From positions 1 to 64,000 of IMG/VR virus record IMGVR_UViG_3300025073_000817: a DNA stretch of 64,000 nt; one strand, 5' to 3'. Source of the DNA: a virus. Each line of letters begins with the position of its first letter. Position 1 is the stretch's first letter. Shown in pieces: positions 8,972 to 18,700 of this stretch. A model generated the notes under the pieces. It searched no databases. It had not been told where the DNA came from and saw only the letters and a program-made list of their open reading frames with translations. A program made the translations under genes and the position numbers.

Positions 8972-9780
8972 CTTTCAATCTTGAATACCGCACGCCCGGC
9001 ATTGCGCGGTATCTTGTAAATCAGCTTGGTCCCGGGCCGGTGGAAATTGATGACGCCCTTTTTCAGGTCCGGATCATGCTCCGGGTACAGGTGCATTATG
9101 ACTTTGAGCTCCGGGTCTTCCGTTTCAGTAGCGAGCGGCGGGTTACCCATGAAATCAAAGGAGGTCCTGGACTGCCACTCGTCGAACGTCGCCCTGTCTA
9201 TCATTATCTCAACCCGCATCGCCTTTGCCGATCCGAGTGTTGCCCCGAATATCCATCCGCCAAACTCAACGGGTGGGTAGATCCATCGGTCGATGCAGGT
9301 CAGGGCCGTCGCGCATCCCGTAGGCGCCGGAATCCTTACCGCCCAATTCTGAGCCTTGAGCTGGTCCAATAGAGCAGGGGGCTTCCACGGATAATGATCC
9401 CAATTCTCCGGCAATGTAATTGGACCCGGAGACTGCCCATATCTCGCGAGCAAACCCGCCCCGCTCGTAGGGTTCAGAACCGTGATCCCCAGATGAATGG
9501 TTCCAGGCGGAACGTAGATCCGCCAGAAATCGGGCACGGGGACGCTTGAGCTTGGATTGTTCCACTCTCCCTGATACCACTGGATTTTGTATAACCCGAG
9601 GTGGTCGGAGTATTTGACCGATACGAGCAGGCTGGATGGAACTGGAGTATAAGTAGTCTGGCTCACTGGTGGTGGTGTAATAGTCTGGCCAAAAGAAAAC
9701 CCGTACAGGACAAGCTGGAGGATGCCGACCAAGAGGACTATGGCAAAACCTATCCTGTGCGGGATACCTATAATTCTCAT
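8968..9780 (-). CDS. Secreted hypothetical protein with N-terminal signal/anchor (270 aa)
   Basis: Start MRIIGIPHRIGFAIV chosen for its AGAGG site 7 nt upstream; an ATG at 9810 is in frame and couples to the upstream small membrane gene. Residues 8-32 are a hydrophobic signal or anchor, ending near FSFGQT. The rest is beta-rich and proline-rich (TPPPVSQTTYTPVPS, then DFWRIYVPPGTIHLGI), with two cysteines (CATALTC) and a FGGWIFGATLG stretch. GC-rich like its neighbours. An exported accessory protein; function not recognised. Confidence 0.65.
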   Translation of the reverse strand: MRIIGIPHRIGFAIVLLVGILQLVLYGFSFGQTITPPPVSQTTYTPVPSSLLVSVKYSDHLGLYKIQWYQGEWNNPSSSVPVPDFWRIYVPPGTIHLGITVLNPTSGAGLLARYGQSPGPITLPENWDHYPWKPPALLDQLKAQNWAVRIPAPTGCATALTCIDRWIYPPVEFGGWIFGATLGSAKAMRVEIMIDRATFDEWQSRTSFDFMGNPPLATETEDPELKVIMHLYPEHDPDLKKGVINFHRPGTKLIYKIPRNAGRAVFKIER

Positions 9781-9806
9781 TTTATTACCTCTATGTTTTA
9801 AATGAT

Positions 9807-9950
9807 TCATTTCATAACAATAATGATTAAAATAATAGCTATAGCCATTACTCCATAGACAACATTAATCGGAAGTTTCCCAAGCATCCAACCAAATAAT
9901 CCACCTAAAATAACAAGTAGAATTTCTTTGGCAGGTAACGATTTAAACAT
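9807..9950 (-). CDS. Small two-helix membrane protein (47 aa), holin-like
   Basis: ATG at 9950 has a GGGAG site 6 nt upstream. The product begins MFKSLPAKEILLVIL, has a GGLFGWMLGK turn, then a second hydrophobic helix (VYGVMAIAIIILIIVMK). Its stop overlaps an ATG of the next gene as ATGA. Two short helices with a positively charged end fit a small holin or antiholin, but size and topology are the only evidence. Confidence 0.55.
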   Translation of the reverse strand: MFKSLPAKEILLVILGGLFGWMLGKLPINVVYGVMAIAIILIIIVMK

Positions 9951-9984
9951 AACTATCTCCCAATATAACAAATAAGCAAAATAA

Positions 9985-10209
9985 TCATACCTCTAACTTC
10001 CCTGATTCAATCATCTTTTTAACAAAATCGTCACCAAAAATAGATCTCAATAAATTGATGTATGCAGCCTTCCTAGCATCAGCTTGATTATCTTGACTAT
10101 AAACGGCCGCAGACACAATACCCTTAATGACAAAAGGTAAGGCTCCACAAAGTGCCTGTACTTGTTCATCTGTCATATCATCATTTAATGTGACCAATAT
10201 TGCTTTCAT
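9985..10209 (-). CDS. Small hypothetical protein (74 aa)
   Basis: Starts MKAILVTLNDDMTDEQVQ with a GGAG site upstream. A short strand is followed by helices (VQALCGALPFVIKGIVSAAVY) and a charged C-terminus ending KKMIESGKLEV. No signal peptide or recognised domain. Lies between two exported proteins in the lysis/secretion cluster. Confidence 0.6.
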   Translation of the reverse strand: MKAILVTLNDDMTDEQVQALCGALPFVIKGIVSAAVYSQDNQADARKAAYINLLRSIFGDDFVKKMIESGKLEV

Positions 10210-10247
10210 AATTATTCTCCTTCAATCAACTATTAATTTCCACCTAA

Positions 10248-10616
10248 TTATTCCATCAATAGCTTTAGACCTGACGGCCCAGGACCTGATGTTAACTCGT
10301 AAACGAAAGGGACCGGATCGCTACGTGCATACGTCGCTCCGCCCTCCCTGTTTTCTACCCTTACAGCAATCACTCGCATGGAATGTTGCCCTATAGGGAG
10401 GCCAAATAAATCATGATGAAATTGAACACCTCCTGTTACCACCAGAGGATAAGACGGTTCAATTACTGTTGAAATTACAGTGCCGGTCATATCCTTCACA
10501 TCTCGCTGCACCTCATAATAGGTAACGTCCTGTTGAGGATCAGCAACAAGGAAAGGAGAGGCAAAAACAAACGAACAACTAAAAACCAACAAAAGAAAAC
10601 TCATTACATACTTCAT
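10248..10616 (-). CDS. Secreted small protein, paralogue of the one at 1,218-1,538 (122 aa)
   Basis: Starts MKYVMSFLLLVFSC with a signal peptide cleaved around FVFA, giving a mature start SPFLVADPQQDVTYYEV. The mature start and the overall beta-rich design match the second secreted protein at the left end (GPFLVCDPYQAEV). The first codons overlap the upstream gene (ATGA-type junction), so it belongs to the same transcript as the holin/lipoprotein candidates. The fold looks fibronectin/Ig-like, and the product would be periplasmic or extracellular. Function unknown. Confidence 0.7.
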   Translation of the reverse strand: MKYVMSFLLLVFSCSFVFASPFLVADPQQDVTYYEVQRDVKDMTGTVISTVIEPSYPLVVTGGVQFHHDLFGLPIGQHSMRVIAVRVENREGGATYARSDPVPFVYELTSGPGPSGLKLLME

Positions 10617-11065
10617 AATTTCCCTCCTATATTCACAAGTATTTCAAACAATCCAGGTGCATAAATATCATAGAGCAGTTTCATCACGTCACTCAGCACC
10701 TTCAGCCTAGCCACTAACACCCTTCCTAGAATCTCATCTGTCTGCTGTACTGTAGGCAATTTGGCCCATTTGTCCAGTTCATCCATCATCTTGGCAACAT
10801 CCATCGGGACCTTATTACCGAGCGCCTGCTTGATCATACCAGACTGGAATTCCCAATACAGGAGCCAGGTCTGGGCTACTTCTTTGGAGGTTTCGTAGTT
10901 ACGATATTCCTCCTCGGAAAGATATATGGCACCGGTCCGGATGGTTGAACAACCGAACGTCATGGCTATGACAGCAATGAACACGGCGACCATGACCACC
11001 CGGCAAAACCAGACGGTTATCTCCTTCCAGTCGAAGTAGCGAACGTTGCTTATGCCCATTCTCAT
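10613..11065 (-). CDS. Membrane-anchored or lipoprotein-like protein (150 aa)
   Basis: The N-terminal hydrophobic segment (about residues 18-38) ends MTFGCS, which resembles but does not strictly match a lipobox; C39 could be lipidated. The rest is a long helical periplasmic domain (EEEYRNYETSKEVAQTW, then KLPTVQQTDEILGRVLVARLKVL). It overlaps the upstream multi-pass membrane gene by ATGA. Position and topology would suit a spanin-type or periplasmic lysis accessory protein, but this is inference. Confidence 0.55.
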   Translation of the reverse strand: MRMGISNVRYFDWKEITVWFCRVVMVAVFIAVIAMTFGCSTIRTGAIYLSEEEYRNYETSKEVAQTWLLYWEFQSGMIKQALGNKVPMDVAKMMDELDKWAKLPTVQQTDEILGRVLVARLKVLSDVMKLLYDIYAPGLFEILVNIGGKL

Positions 11066-11484
11066 TGCTGTGCATCCTCCCTTTCGTCAACAATCTCGTT
11101 GATGGTTCGTTTGGCAGCTGCCTTCTCCGCCTTTCGTTCCTTGGTGGTCGGAGACCGGGCCTTGTCCTGCGTCTCATAAATTCCGATGGCCGCGAATCCC
11201 TGGATCGCACCGTAGAAAACCGAATCGACGACGGTGGGGACCGTGCAAGTAGCGCCCGCGTAGAAAATCCATAGAACCCCCAGGCCGATTCCTAACGTAA
11301 GTGTAATGGGCGGCTTGAGCCTGTCGCTCACCTGCCAGAAACTGAAAAGACCCATTGTGAATATGGTCAGGAGCGCTGGCAGGGAATACTGACCAAATGA
11401 AAATTCCTTAGCCGCAGACACGTCCGTCTGCCCGAAGGCGGGCGTCCAGAAAAACACAAATGCCAAAACTACGATATAAAACAT
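11062..11484 (-). CDS. Multi-pass membrane protein, holin candidate (140 aa)
   Basis: An N-terminal hydrophobic segment (MFYIVVLAFVFFW, possible cleavage after FGQ) is followed by membrane helices around residues 33-50, 60-78 and 85-100. The end is a highly charged, Lys/Glu-rich cytoplasmic tail (TTKERKAEKAAAKRT). Three helices plus a charged tail is a common holin architecture. The next gene starts within its stop codon. No endolysin gene is recognised next to it, which weakens the assignment. Confidence 0.55.
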   Translation of the reverse strand: MFYIVVLAFVFFWTPAFGQTDVSAAKEFSFGQYSLPALLTIFTMGLFSFWQVSDRLKPPITLTLGIGLGVLWIFYAGATCTVPTVVDSVFYGAIQGFAAIGIYETQDKARSPTTKERKAEKAAAKRTINEIVDEREDAQQ

Positions 11485-11530
11485 AACCTATTCCTCCTCG
11501 ATTTCTCCGCATTAAAGAATATTCGATATT

Positions 11531-11890
11531 TCATGTAAAGTATTTAGTAATCAATGCAACAATCAATGATAATGCAATCATAATTAAATAATCTGACCAT
11601 CTCCTAGATCCCATTTGACGATCAATCTCTTGTTTAAGATCCTTAATGGCATTATCATTCGAATTTAAGCGATTTTCTAACTTTGATGCGGCATAATCTA
11701 AATCAGTCCTAGAAAGAAATTGCCTCGACTGACGTTCAAGTTGTGCTCGAAACTCATTCATGCCTTCTAATCGACGTTCCATTTCTCTTTTTGATATTAT
11801 TAGTGCTTTATCAATGGAATCAAACCTCATAGCGATTTGCTTTTCACGTTCATCCATTTTATCTGTCAATGCTTTTTGACATGTTTTCAT
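11531..11890 (-). CDS. Coiled-coil protein with C-terminal membrane anchor (119 aa)
   Basis: Residues 1-95 are predicted as one long coiled coil (KREMERRLEGMNEFRAQLERQ; ASKLENRLNSNDNAIKDLKQEID). Residues 99-117 are a single membrane helix (YLIMIALSLIVALITKYF). The ATG at 11890 has only a poor ribosome binding site; downstream ATGs are alternatives. Tail-anchored coiled coils of this size occur in phage lysis regions, but the role is unknown. About 115 bp of non-coding DNA lies upstream. Confidence 0.55.
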   Translation of the reverse strand: MKTCQKALTDKMDEREKQIAMRFDSIDKALIISKREMERRLEGMNEFRAQLERQSRQFLSRTDLDYAASKLENRLNSNDNAIKDLKQEIDRQMGSRRWSDYLIMIALSLIVALITKYFT

Positions 11891-12006
11891 TCCACTATGA
11901 TCAAGACAATGAATTCTAACCTCTCATCCATATCTATTTTCGCCTCAATTTACTTCTATGCACTAAATAAATCAGTAAAATAAACTACAACTTCTTATGG
12001 TTTAAC

Positions 12007-12654
12007 TTAGAAATTTTGACTTTTATCTAAACGCAAAAGTCTTTTATCTACTTCTTCTCTCCATTTACTGACTTCTTCTTCATGTTTCCTAATGTCACTA
12101 GCACTTCTGTCTATTATGACCGTGTTTCTAATAACAGTATTACTTATGTTTTCTACAGATCTTGCTATTTTTTCCATATTATTATTAAAATCTTTAATAA
12201 CACATTTTTGCCAATCAGTGTTATCTCTACTCATATCCCATTGCCAAGTATATAATCCACCTATGGAACCTAAAAATACAACAAGGAGAACATAGAATGC
12301 CCAAAACGGCACTTTCTTGTTCATTTCTTTTTTAAAATTTTCTTGTAATCTTATTTCTACATCTTCAAATTTACTAGTAGTTCCGTTCAGCTTTCCACCC
12401 AATTCTTTTTTCAAGTCAGCCACCATAGTTTTCAAGTCATGCATGGTTTCTTTTAATTCAAGAGTCACCTCTTTGCCGATATTATCCATACGCCTATGGG
12501 CATCCCGCTCAACTCTACGAAGTTCTTCTGTTAAATTTTCCACTTTAACAAACTCAGTTTTAAGGTCCTCTTTCATTCTGTTTAGACATACTGCTTGTAA
12601 TTTATGTTCATCACAAAATTCCTCACATAGAACATTTTTACTTTTATCTTCCAT
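12007..12654 (-). CDS. Coiled-coil membrane protein (215 aa)
   Basis: Start MEDKSKNVLCEE chosen (a TTG five codons upstream is also in frame). The N-terminal half is a charged coiled coil (about residues 25-110), one membrane helix lies at about 116-137 (FWAFYVLLVVFLGSIGGLY), and the C-terminal half is a second coiled coil (VSKWREEVDKRLLRLDK). It shares the coiled-coil-plus-helix design with the next gene. The cysteines near the N-terminus (CEEFCDEHKLQAVC) may bind metal or crosslink. Function unknown. Confidence 0.6.
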   Translation of the reverse strand: MEDKSKNVLCEEFCDEHKLQAVCLNRMKEDLKTEFVKVENLTEELRRVERDAHRRMDNIGKEVTLELKETMHDLKTMVADLKKELGGKLNGTTSKFEDVEIRLQENFKKEMNKKVPFWAFYVLLVVFLGSIGGLYTWQWDMSRDNTDWQKCVIKDFNNNMEKIARSVENISNTVIRNTVIIDRSASDIRKHEEEVSKWREEVDKRLLRLDKSQNF

Positions 12655-12694
12655 AATATTTACCGCCAATGTTGAATTTTATCCCCACACTTAT

Positions 12695-12700
12695 ATTATA
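12695..12700 (-). promoter_or_regulatory. Possible -10 box for the leftward membrane/lysis genes
   Basis: On the minus strand the sequence ATTGTATAAT has the same TTGTATAAT core as the stronger promoters near 45.5-48.8 kb, about 40 nt before the 215-aa membrane gene. No convincing -35 box is present at 17 nt, so this is weak. Confidence 0.25.
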
Positions 12701-12731
12701 CAATAATCTGTTAAATAATTTCATGATAAAA

Positions 12732-13310
12732 TTATAAACCACCCAACTCGATTTTTTCTTCTGAACCTGTTTTATCATTCTCATTGGTAACTTCAGCTTC
12801 TAAACTATGATCAGGTTCACAAAGCATCATTAATACATTGACCTCTTGCGGATCTAATTCTTGTGGTAGTTTAATCCAATCTATTGGAATAGGATAATAT
12901 CCCAAATCAACAAGTTCTTCTGCTACAACCTTATATTTGGATAGAAATTCTTCATGATTAATAAAATACTTGGGATCATTATAAGAAGTCCCACCTTTAA
13001 GTTTCTTGATTAGTGGAACTCCATCTTTTTCATCTTTTACACCATACTCTTCAAACAAATCATTTTTATCTTCAACATAAACTCTGAATTCTTGCTGCAT
13101 TTTTATAAGGAATCTACGAAGCCAATAGCCTACATTGCCAGGAACCCAATTTATGCCTTTTCTTTTTATCATATGACTCAATGCGTGATAAGGCTGATTA
13201 GTTTCATCGAGCAAAACATTTCCAGTTATTTCATCAATTTCAAAAGACAACAATCTTTCTATTTGGTAATTGTTTAACTTAAGACTTTCTCTTTTTTCTG
13301 CTGCCGACAT
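12732..13310 (-). CDS. Hypothetical protein downstream of the tail fibre (192 aa)
   Basis: Start MSAAEKRESLKLNN has GGAGG 5 nt upstream; a GTG four codons earlier lies inside that site. The protein is soluble, mixed alpha/beta and acidic at the C-terminus (EAEVTNENDKTGSEEKIELGGL). No known motif. Situated just after a serine-tailed protein and the lectin-like fibre; could be a fibre assembly factor or a small tail component. Confidence 0.6.
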   Translation of the reverse strand: MSAAEKRESLKLNNYQIERLLSFEIDEITGNVLLDETNQPYHALSHMIKRKGINWVPGNVGYWLRRFLIKMQQEFRVYVEDKNDLFEEYGVKDEKDGVPLIKKLKGGTSYNDPKYFINHEEFLSKYKVVAEELVDLGYYPIPIDWIKLPQELDPQEVNVLMMLCEPDHSLEAEVTNENDKTGSEEKIELGGL

Positions 13311-13325
13311 AATTGCCTCCACTAA

Positions 13326-13652
13326 TTATCCAATTTGAGATGAAGATGATGATGAAGATATTGACTGTGCAACTGATGTCTGTTGATCTTTTCTTGATTG
13401 AATTTCAGTTTGAACCATTTCTATTATTTTGTCTTTAATTATTTGTCTAGGCGCAATGTTCACAATTTTGTTAGGTAACATTTCACCTAATACATTATTA
13501 AATTTTTCATTCTTAGTTGGAATCCTATATTTAATAACATCTGTTTTAATACCATCTTCATATAGAGCCTGTTCTGCTTCTATAATAATGCGTTTCAATT
13601 TGAAATCAAATAGAACTCTAGTTAATTCAACTGTTCCTTTTGACCATGTCAT
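13326..13652 (-). CDS. Hypothetical protein with poly-serine C-terminus (108 aa)
   Basis: Begins MTWSKGTVELTRVLFD behind GGAGGG. A compact alpha/beta body (residues 1-90) is followed by SISSSSSSSQIG, the same kind of serine run that forms the linker of the tail protein at 1,618-3,504. It follows the lectin-domain fibre directly. May be a fibre-associated small protein; function unknown. Confidence 0.55.
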   Translation of the reverse strand: MTWSKGTVELTRVLFDFKLKRIIIEAEQALYEDGIKTDVIKYRIPTKNEKFNNVLGEMLPNKIVNIAPRQIIKDKIIEMVQTEIQSRKDQQTSVAQSISSSSSSSQIG

Positions 13653-13668
13653 GATAACCCTCCTAATC

Positions 13669-15696
13669 CTAAGTTGGTGCTATAAAAGCCGGATAACTAA
13701 CTCCAAGAGTTGGGAGATGCAATACAAATCTAGATCCATCAGCTCCGAGATAAATATTATTCAACGTGCAAGATAATCCAGTTCCACAAGATACTCCAGT
13801 TGAACTGACAGTTAAATTAATCGCTCCCCCATACATGCCCGCCGTGAATGATCCGCCAGATCCGTATATAGCCGAAGTAATAAGACCCCTAATTGCTGCT
13901 TCTCCGTTAGACGCATACAAATATGCCCCTGCTCCAAAAGAAGCACTACAAGTCACTACAACACTATTAACCGCCATTGATGGGTCTGTAAGAATTGAAC
14001 CGATTAATTGCAATGAAGCATTATAGAAATTTATATCACCACCAGAATAAATATCTATATTGCCAGTTACCGCTAAATCACCTATTACTTCAAATTCATA
14101 CCCGGCAGGAAGAATTCCAGCTAATACTTCTTGTTCATATGAATAACCACGTATAACAGCAGCTCCTCTAACAGTAAGTGTTCTATATACTTGGCTCCAA
14201 CGAACACCACCGGCATAATCACCACCTAGGACAAATCTATAATTATATCCACCAATAACATAATCTCCAACTGTTAAGGCAAAATTAATATCTTCTGGAT
14301 AAACCATTGAATTTGTATTTCTTTGCCATGGAATTGAAGTAGCACTAATTGAATATGCATGTAATTGAAATAAATCAGCACCAGAGGTTACATATGTTCT
14401 TAATCCAAGTGAATCTAAAAGAGTTCCAGTTACAGTTGGAACATCACCAACGACAATAGCTCCAGCAACTATCCTACCACCACCACTTCCAGCAGGATAC
14501 AAATAATGACTTTTAACAGATCTCTCATTAAGAGCCATTGAGTAAACTCTTAGTTGATCTATATACCCTTTAAAATTTTGGGCATGAACTGTAGCATACC
14601 CTCCTATTAAACAAGTTCCAGAATATGAACTTATCGTAGTCGCATTAGTATAAGATCCAGTACCTTTAGAAACCCCACCTACATACCAAGTCCAACTTGA
14701 ACCATTTCTAACAAAAGAACAATGGTAAAAAGTACCTGTACTCATTCCTGGATTAACAGCATGGGTATTAGCCGATCCATTATATGTATTAAATGACAAG
14801 CTAGTAGTTCCAACAGTTATAGACCATCCATTAGAATTTGCAGTTCCACATCTAAATATATAACCTATGTTGGCTTCTAAGAGATAAACCCAAAAACTTA
14901 TGGTGAAATTCTGAGAAGTAAAATTAAGAGAAGTAGGATTTTTATCAATAGCAAAATTTATAAGATCTCCATTATTACTTCCATCTCTATTGAAATATAA
15001 ACAACTACCTACAACTCCTCCCGCCCACGAAGGATGATATGTAGTCGCAATTCCATAAAATTCAGCATTATATCCTGACCTTGAACTATCAAGAACTCTA
15101 TTACCACCATTTTCATCAAAAGTAAATGACCATATAAGATAATCATCGGGTGGTTGTAGATACCAATTTGCCATATTGATATCGCCTTTAATATCTAATA
15201 ATCCAGTTCCTCCATCACCACCATCTTCATCAAAAAATATTCCAGCACCTCCTTGATAATTGCCAATAAATTGATCACCAGTATCTCTGTAATCACCCTG
15301 CCAAAGAACATTATCCTGTAAAATTTGGGCAGATAATTGACCTGCTCCTTTTAGCATGAAAAAACCTGAAGTTTTAATAGCAAACCCCGTAACAGTAGGG
15401 GCATTACCAACTAATATCCCAGGAGAACTGTCATCAATTAAATTAAGAAAAAATAAACCACTTGTATCTAACTGAAATATCTTAGTTCCACTTTGCCAAC
15501 CAGTAATGCCATTGTTAATTCCAGGATCTCCAGGCAAATAATCTGCTATTTTCCCATCTGGATCTATTACTATTCCACTAAATGTTTCAGGAGTCATAGT
15601 ATTAATATCTCCTGAAACGAAATAAGCAGCACCACCTACGATGATATCACTTGCATTTTGAACTGGAACTTCAAATCCACCATAACGAATTGGCAT
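13669..15696 (-). CDS. Tail fibre-like protein with LamG/concanavalin-A-like lectin domain (675 aa)
   Basis: The N-terminal ~175 residues are Gly/Asp-rich beta repeats. Residues of about 185-400 form a recognisable LamG-type jelly roll: LIWSFTFDENGG, SLNFTSQNFTISFWVYL, FYHCSFVRNGSSWTWYVGG and YIDQLRVYSMALNE. This is the usual order of strands in laminin-G-like lectin domains. The C-terminal third is Gly/Tyr-rich with no assigned fold. The gene lies 12 bp after the J-like tip protein, so a distal receptor-binding or glycan-binding tail component is the best call. Confidence 0.75.
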   Translation of the reverse strand: MPIRYGGFEVPVQNASDIIVGGAAYFVSGDINTMTPETFSGIVIDPDGKIADYLPGDPGINNGITGWQSGTKIFQLDTSGLFFLNLIDDSSPGILVGNAPTVTGFAIKTSGFFMLKGAGQLSAQILQDNVLWQGDYRDTGDQFIGNYQGGAGIFFDEDGGDGGTGLLDIKGDINMANWYLQPPDDYLIWSFTFDENGGNRVLDSSRSGYNAEFYGIATTYHPSWAGGVVGSCLYFNRDGSNNGDLINFAIDKNPTSLNFTSQNFTISFWVYLLEANIGYIFRCGTANSNGWSITVGTTSLSFNTYNGSANTHAVNPGMSTGTFYHCSFVRNGSSWTWYVGGVSKGTGSYTNATTISSYSGTCLIGGYATVHAQNFKGYIDQLRVYSMALNERSVKSHYLYPAGSGGGRIVAGAIVVGDVPTVTGTLLDSLGLRTYVTSGADLFQLHAYSISATSIPWQRNTNSMVYPEDINFALTVGDYVIGGYNYRFVLGGDYAGGVRWSQVYRTLTVRGAAVIRGYSYEQEVLAGILPAGYEFEVIGDLAVTGNIDIYSGGDINFYNASLQLIGSILTDPSMAVNSVVVTCSASFGAGAYLYASNGEAAIRGLITSAIYGSGGSFTAGMYGGAINLTVSSTGVSCGTGLSCTLNNIYLGADGSRFVLHLPTLGVSYPAFIAPT

Positions 15697-15708
15697 ATTA
15701 TATCTCCA

Positions 15709-18700
15709 CTATCCCTGATTAATTGCCTCTGGATAGGCATAATAACTTCTTAAATATCCTGGAGCTTCTGAAATTAACTTGTAAGCACACATAGTTAAAT
15801 GAACAGCCCAAGTAATTCTAACTGGCTGCGGCAATGGAAAGCTCCTAGCCGACGGAATATCATACAATGCTGTATTGTCGGTATATTCACTTGGACTAAA
15901 AAAGAAACTTGCTCCTGTTAAGAATTCACCAGCAGTAGTTCCTTCCATTCCTCTTTCTACAACCCATGTACCGGGAGGGCTGATTACTGGATTTGTTAAT
16001 GCTAGATTACATCTAATGACTTCATATTTGACTCCATCTGATATCATAAAAAAGCAATATGGCCTTCCTTCTGCTTTCCACACCGACATTATTGTAATTA
16101 GATGATTAAAAGCATTTTCTTTATTTTCGAGAGTCAAATCAAGATAAGTGTTAGGAATAAAACTAGTGGCATTACTTGGCAAAGTTGTACTAAGTTCCCA
16201 TCCCCAAAAAAATGGTTGATATCTAACAAAAAATGCAAAACCATCTATATCTGGAGCTTCTAACATGTAATCCCAATGAATTTCAGTTACATCAACTAAT
16301 CCAGGCTGAGCATTATAATATACTTCGAAATTAGTAACTTCTATATCCTCTACTGTATTCCCAGGACCACCAGGAGCCTTAACCTGAAGCCAATCCCAAT
16401 CAAGTCCGTATGTCGGAGAATTACTGGCATCAATAGCTAATCTTCCATCAGCTAAAATTGCAGCCACTGTGAAACATATCCAATGAGTGCCATAAGGCAT
16501 ATTATCAACTCTAATGCTAGATGACTTCAAGCAAATATCATTCAAAATATCCTCATCGGTTTCAGGTGTACCATCTAATTTTAAAATATTACCAACATCT
16601 CTTTCAAATATATTAACCTTATCAAGATCAGGATAAATGCCATTATCTGAAACTATCGCCCATGCAATGACATATTTTTTATAGTTGTAATAATTATCAC
16701 CATTATTCCAATGTACTATTGGTTCATACTTCAAAGAATCATTTAAACGCCAACCAGCAGGATCCCAATAAACAACAATTGAATAAAAATCTTTATAAAA
16801 ATCAGTATTTGTCCAATCTATAGTAACAGTATTAACCCCTATAGGTGGAGCCCACGAAGTATCTATATAAAATACAACATCTTCAGACATTAAATATCCA
16901 ACACCACCGCTTTCGTTTATCAATGCAGCATTAACAAATAATGTCTTATCATGAAGTGTTTTGGCTGGATAATTAATTATTAGTTGATCTACATCAAAAG
17001 AAAAGTCATATCCTTTATCAGTTACTCCCCTAGATGCAACATTTCCATCCCTAAAACTACCAAATACTCTACCCTTAACTATTTTAGATCTATAAGCAGC
17101 AGTCTGATCAAGCTCAAAACTTAAAAATATGTGCGGAGCCCAAGTATGCGTTGATAGATCTAAAACCCAATCTAGATGAACATCTAAGCCAGCTAGGGCA
17201 GGAAGTTTCTTATGTACAAGCCCGCTAACAATTTCAGTAGGCACCACTTCTTCATCGCTATAAACAGAATCATTATATTCTAACAAAAAGAATTCAGGAA
17301 CATTTTCATTAGATCTTTTAAGACCTTCTATCGTAAAATCCTTAGCTTCAATGTTATCAGTGTCATTAACAAGAATCCATAAATCTTCAAATGCAGTTGG
17401 AACTGATGACCATGTTGTCGTAATATATAAAGTAGTAACCTCACCAATCCCTGTCAATGATTCGTCAACTTCATATTCAGTAATTAATTCATTTACTCTC
17501 ACATATAGCAAATATACAGTAGCAGCTTCTATCGTAACCGGGGCATCTAATGTTAAATAATCACCATTAGCATCTGTTCCTGCATCAACAACTCTTCCGC
17601 TCCATCCCCACTCGGGCCTAGGATGACTAAATTTAACTCTTTCACTAGGGAGGGCAAGTATGCTATCAAGCATTCCTTTTGAAACAGCAGTGCGACTGCA
17701 ATAAGCATCCTTATTCCTCAAATACTCAAGCATTTTCATCGCATGAGCGGTATCAGTTATGCCAAAGAAATCATAATTCACATCATATCTTTTATCTAAA
17801 ATAGTCCAATCTGGAGCTGTTACGCCATGATATGCTCTTTTATAGAAATCAGCAGCGTTTAGATATGAACAAGTATAATGAGTTGGTTTTTTGAATTGCA
17901 TTTGTTCAGAAAATGAACCATCTAAAACATTTCCAGCAGTTAACATAATAGTATCAGAAAGTAATTTCTGTTTATCGCAAGCTACTGAATATGTAGTTCC
18001 AATCAATACAGGATTCGCCCTGGCTATAAAGAGTAACGATTTGAACCAATCAACAACCTTTACAAATTTATCTAATGTTCCATCAAATGAAAACCTCTTT
18101 TTCATTTGCTTAACTATATCTATAGTAAATCCATTAGTTGGAGTAGTCGACCATTGCAAGACAGTAATTTGATCTGAAGTATTACTAACGATTTTTCTAA
18201 TTTGATAATCACTACTATATACTGGAGAACTAACCATTGCTACTCTAACATATTTATTCTTATGTTCATCAACTTCCCAACTTGCACCTGTCACAGTAAC
18301 AGTAGTTGATGTGAATGTTGTCAAAGCTGATGTTATTTCTTTTCCAGTTCCCCCCTCATCTACGATAACTAATTCATCAGCCCACTTTCCAGCAGTCATA
18401 ATATCACTGAAACTTACTTTATCAACACCCACTCTATCTCCATAACCCCATTCTTCATTAATTAAGCAATTATAATAAATCCAGAAAGGATTTGAAGTCC
18501 ATTGAGTTTCAGTATTAGATGTTAATCCGTCACAAGCCACATCAAATGTGTAATCAGTATCATCATAAATACGATATATTGCACTATATGGGTCATAATA
18601 ACAGTGGCAAAAATCTACAGTTTCACTAGAGACCTGAATTCTAGGAACCGTCATTATGATACCTAAAACAACACCGCGTAGAGTAGGCATCCCTCCAGAT

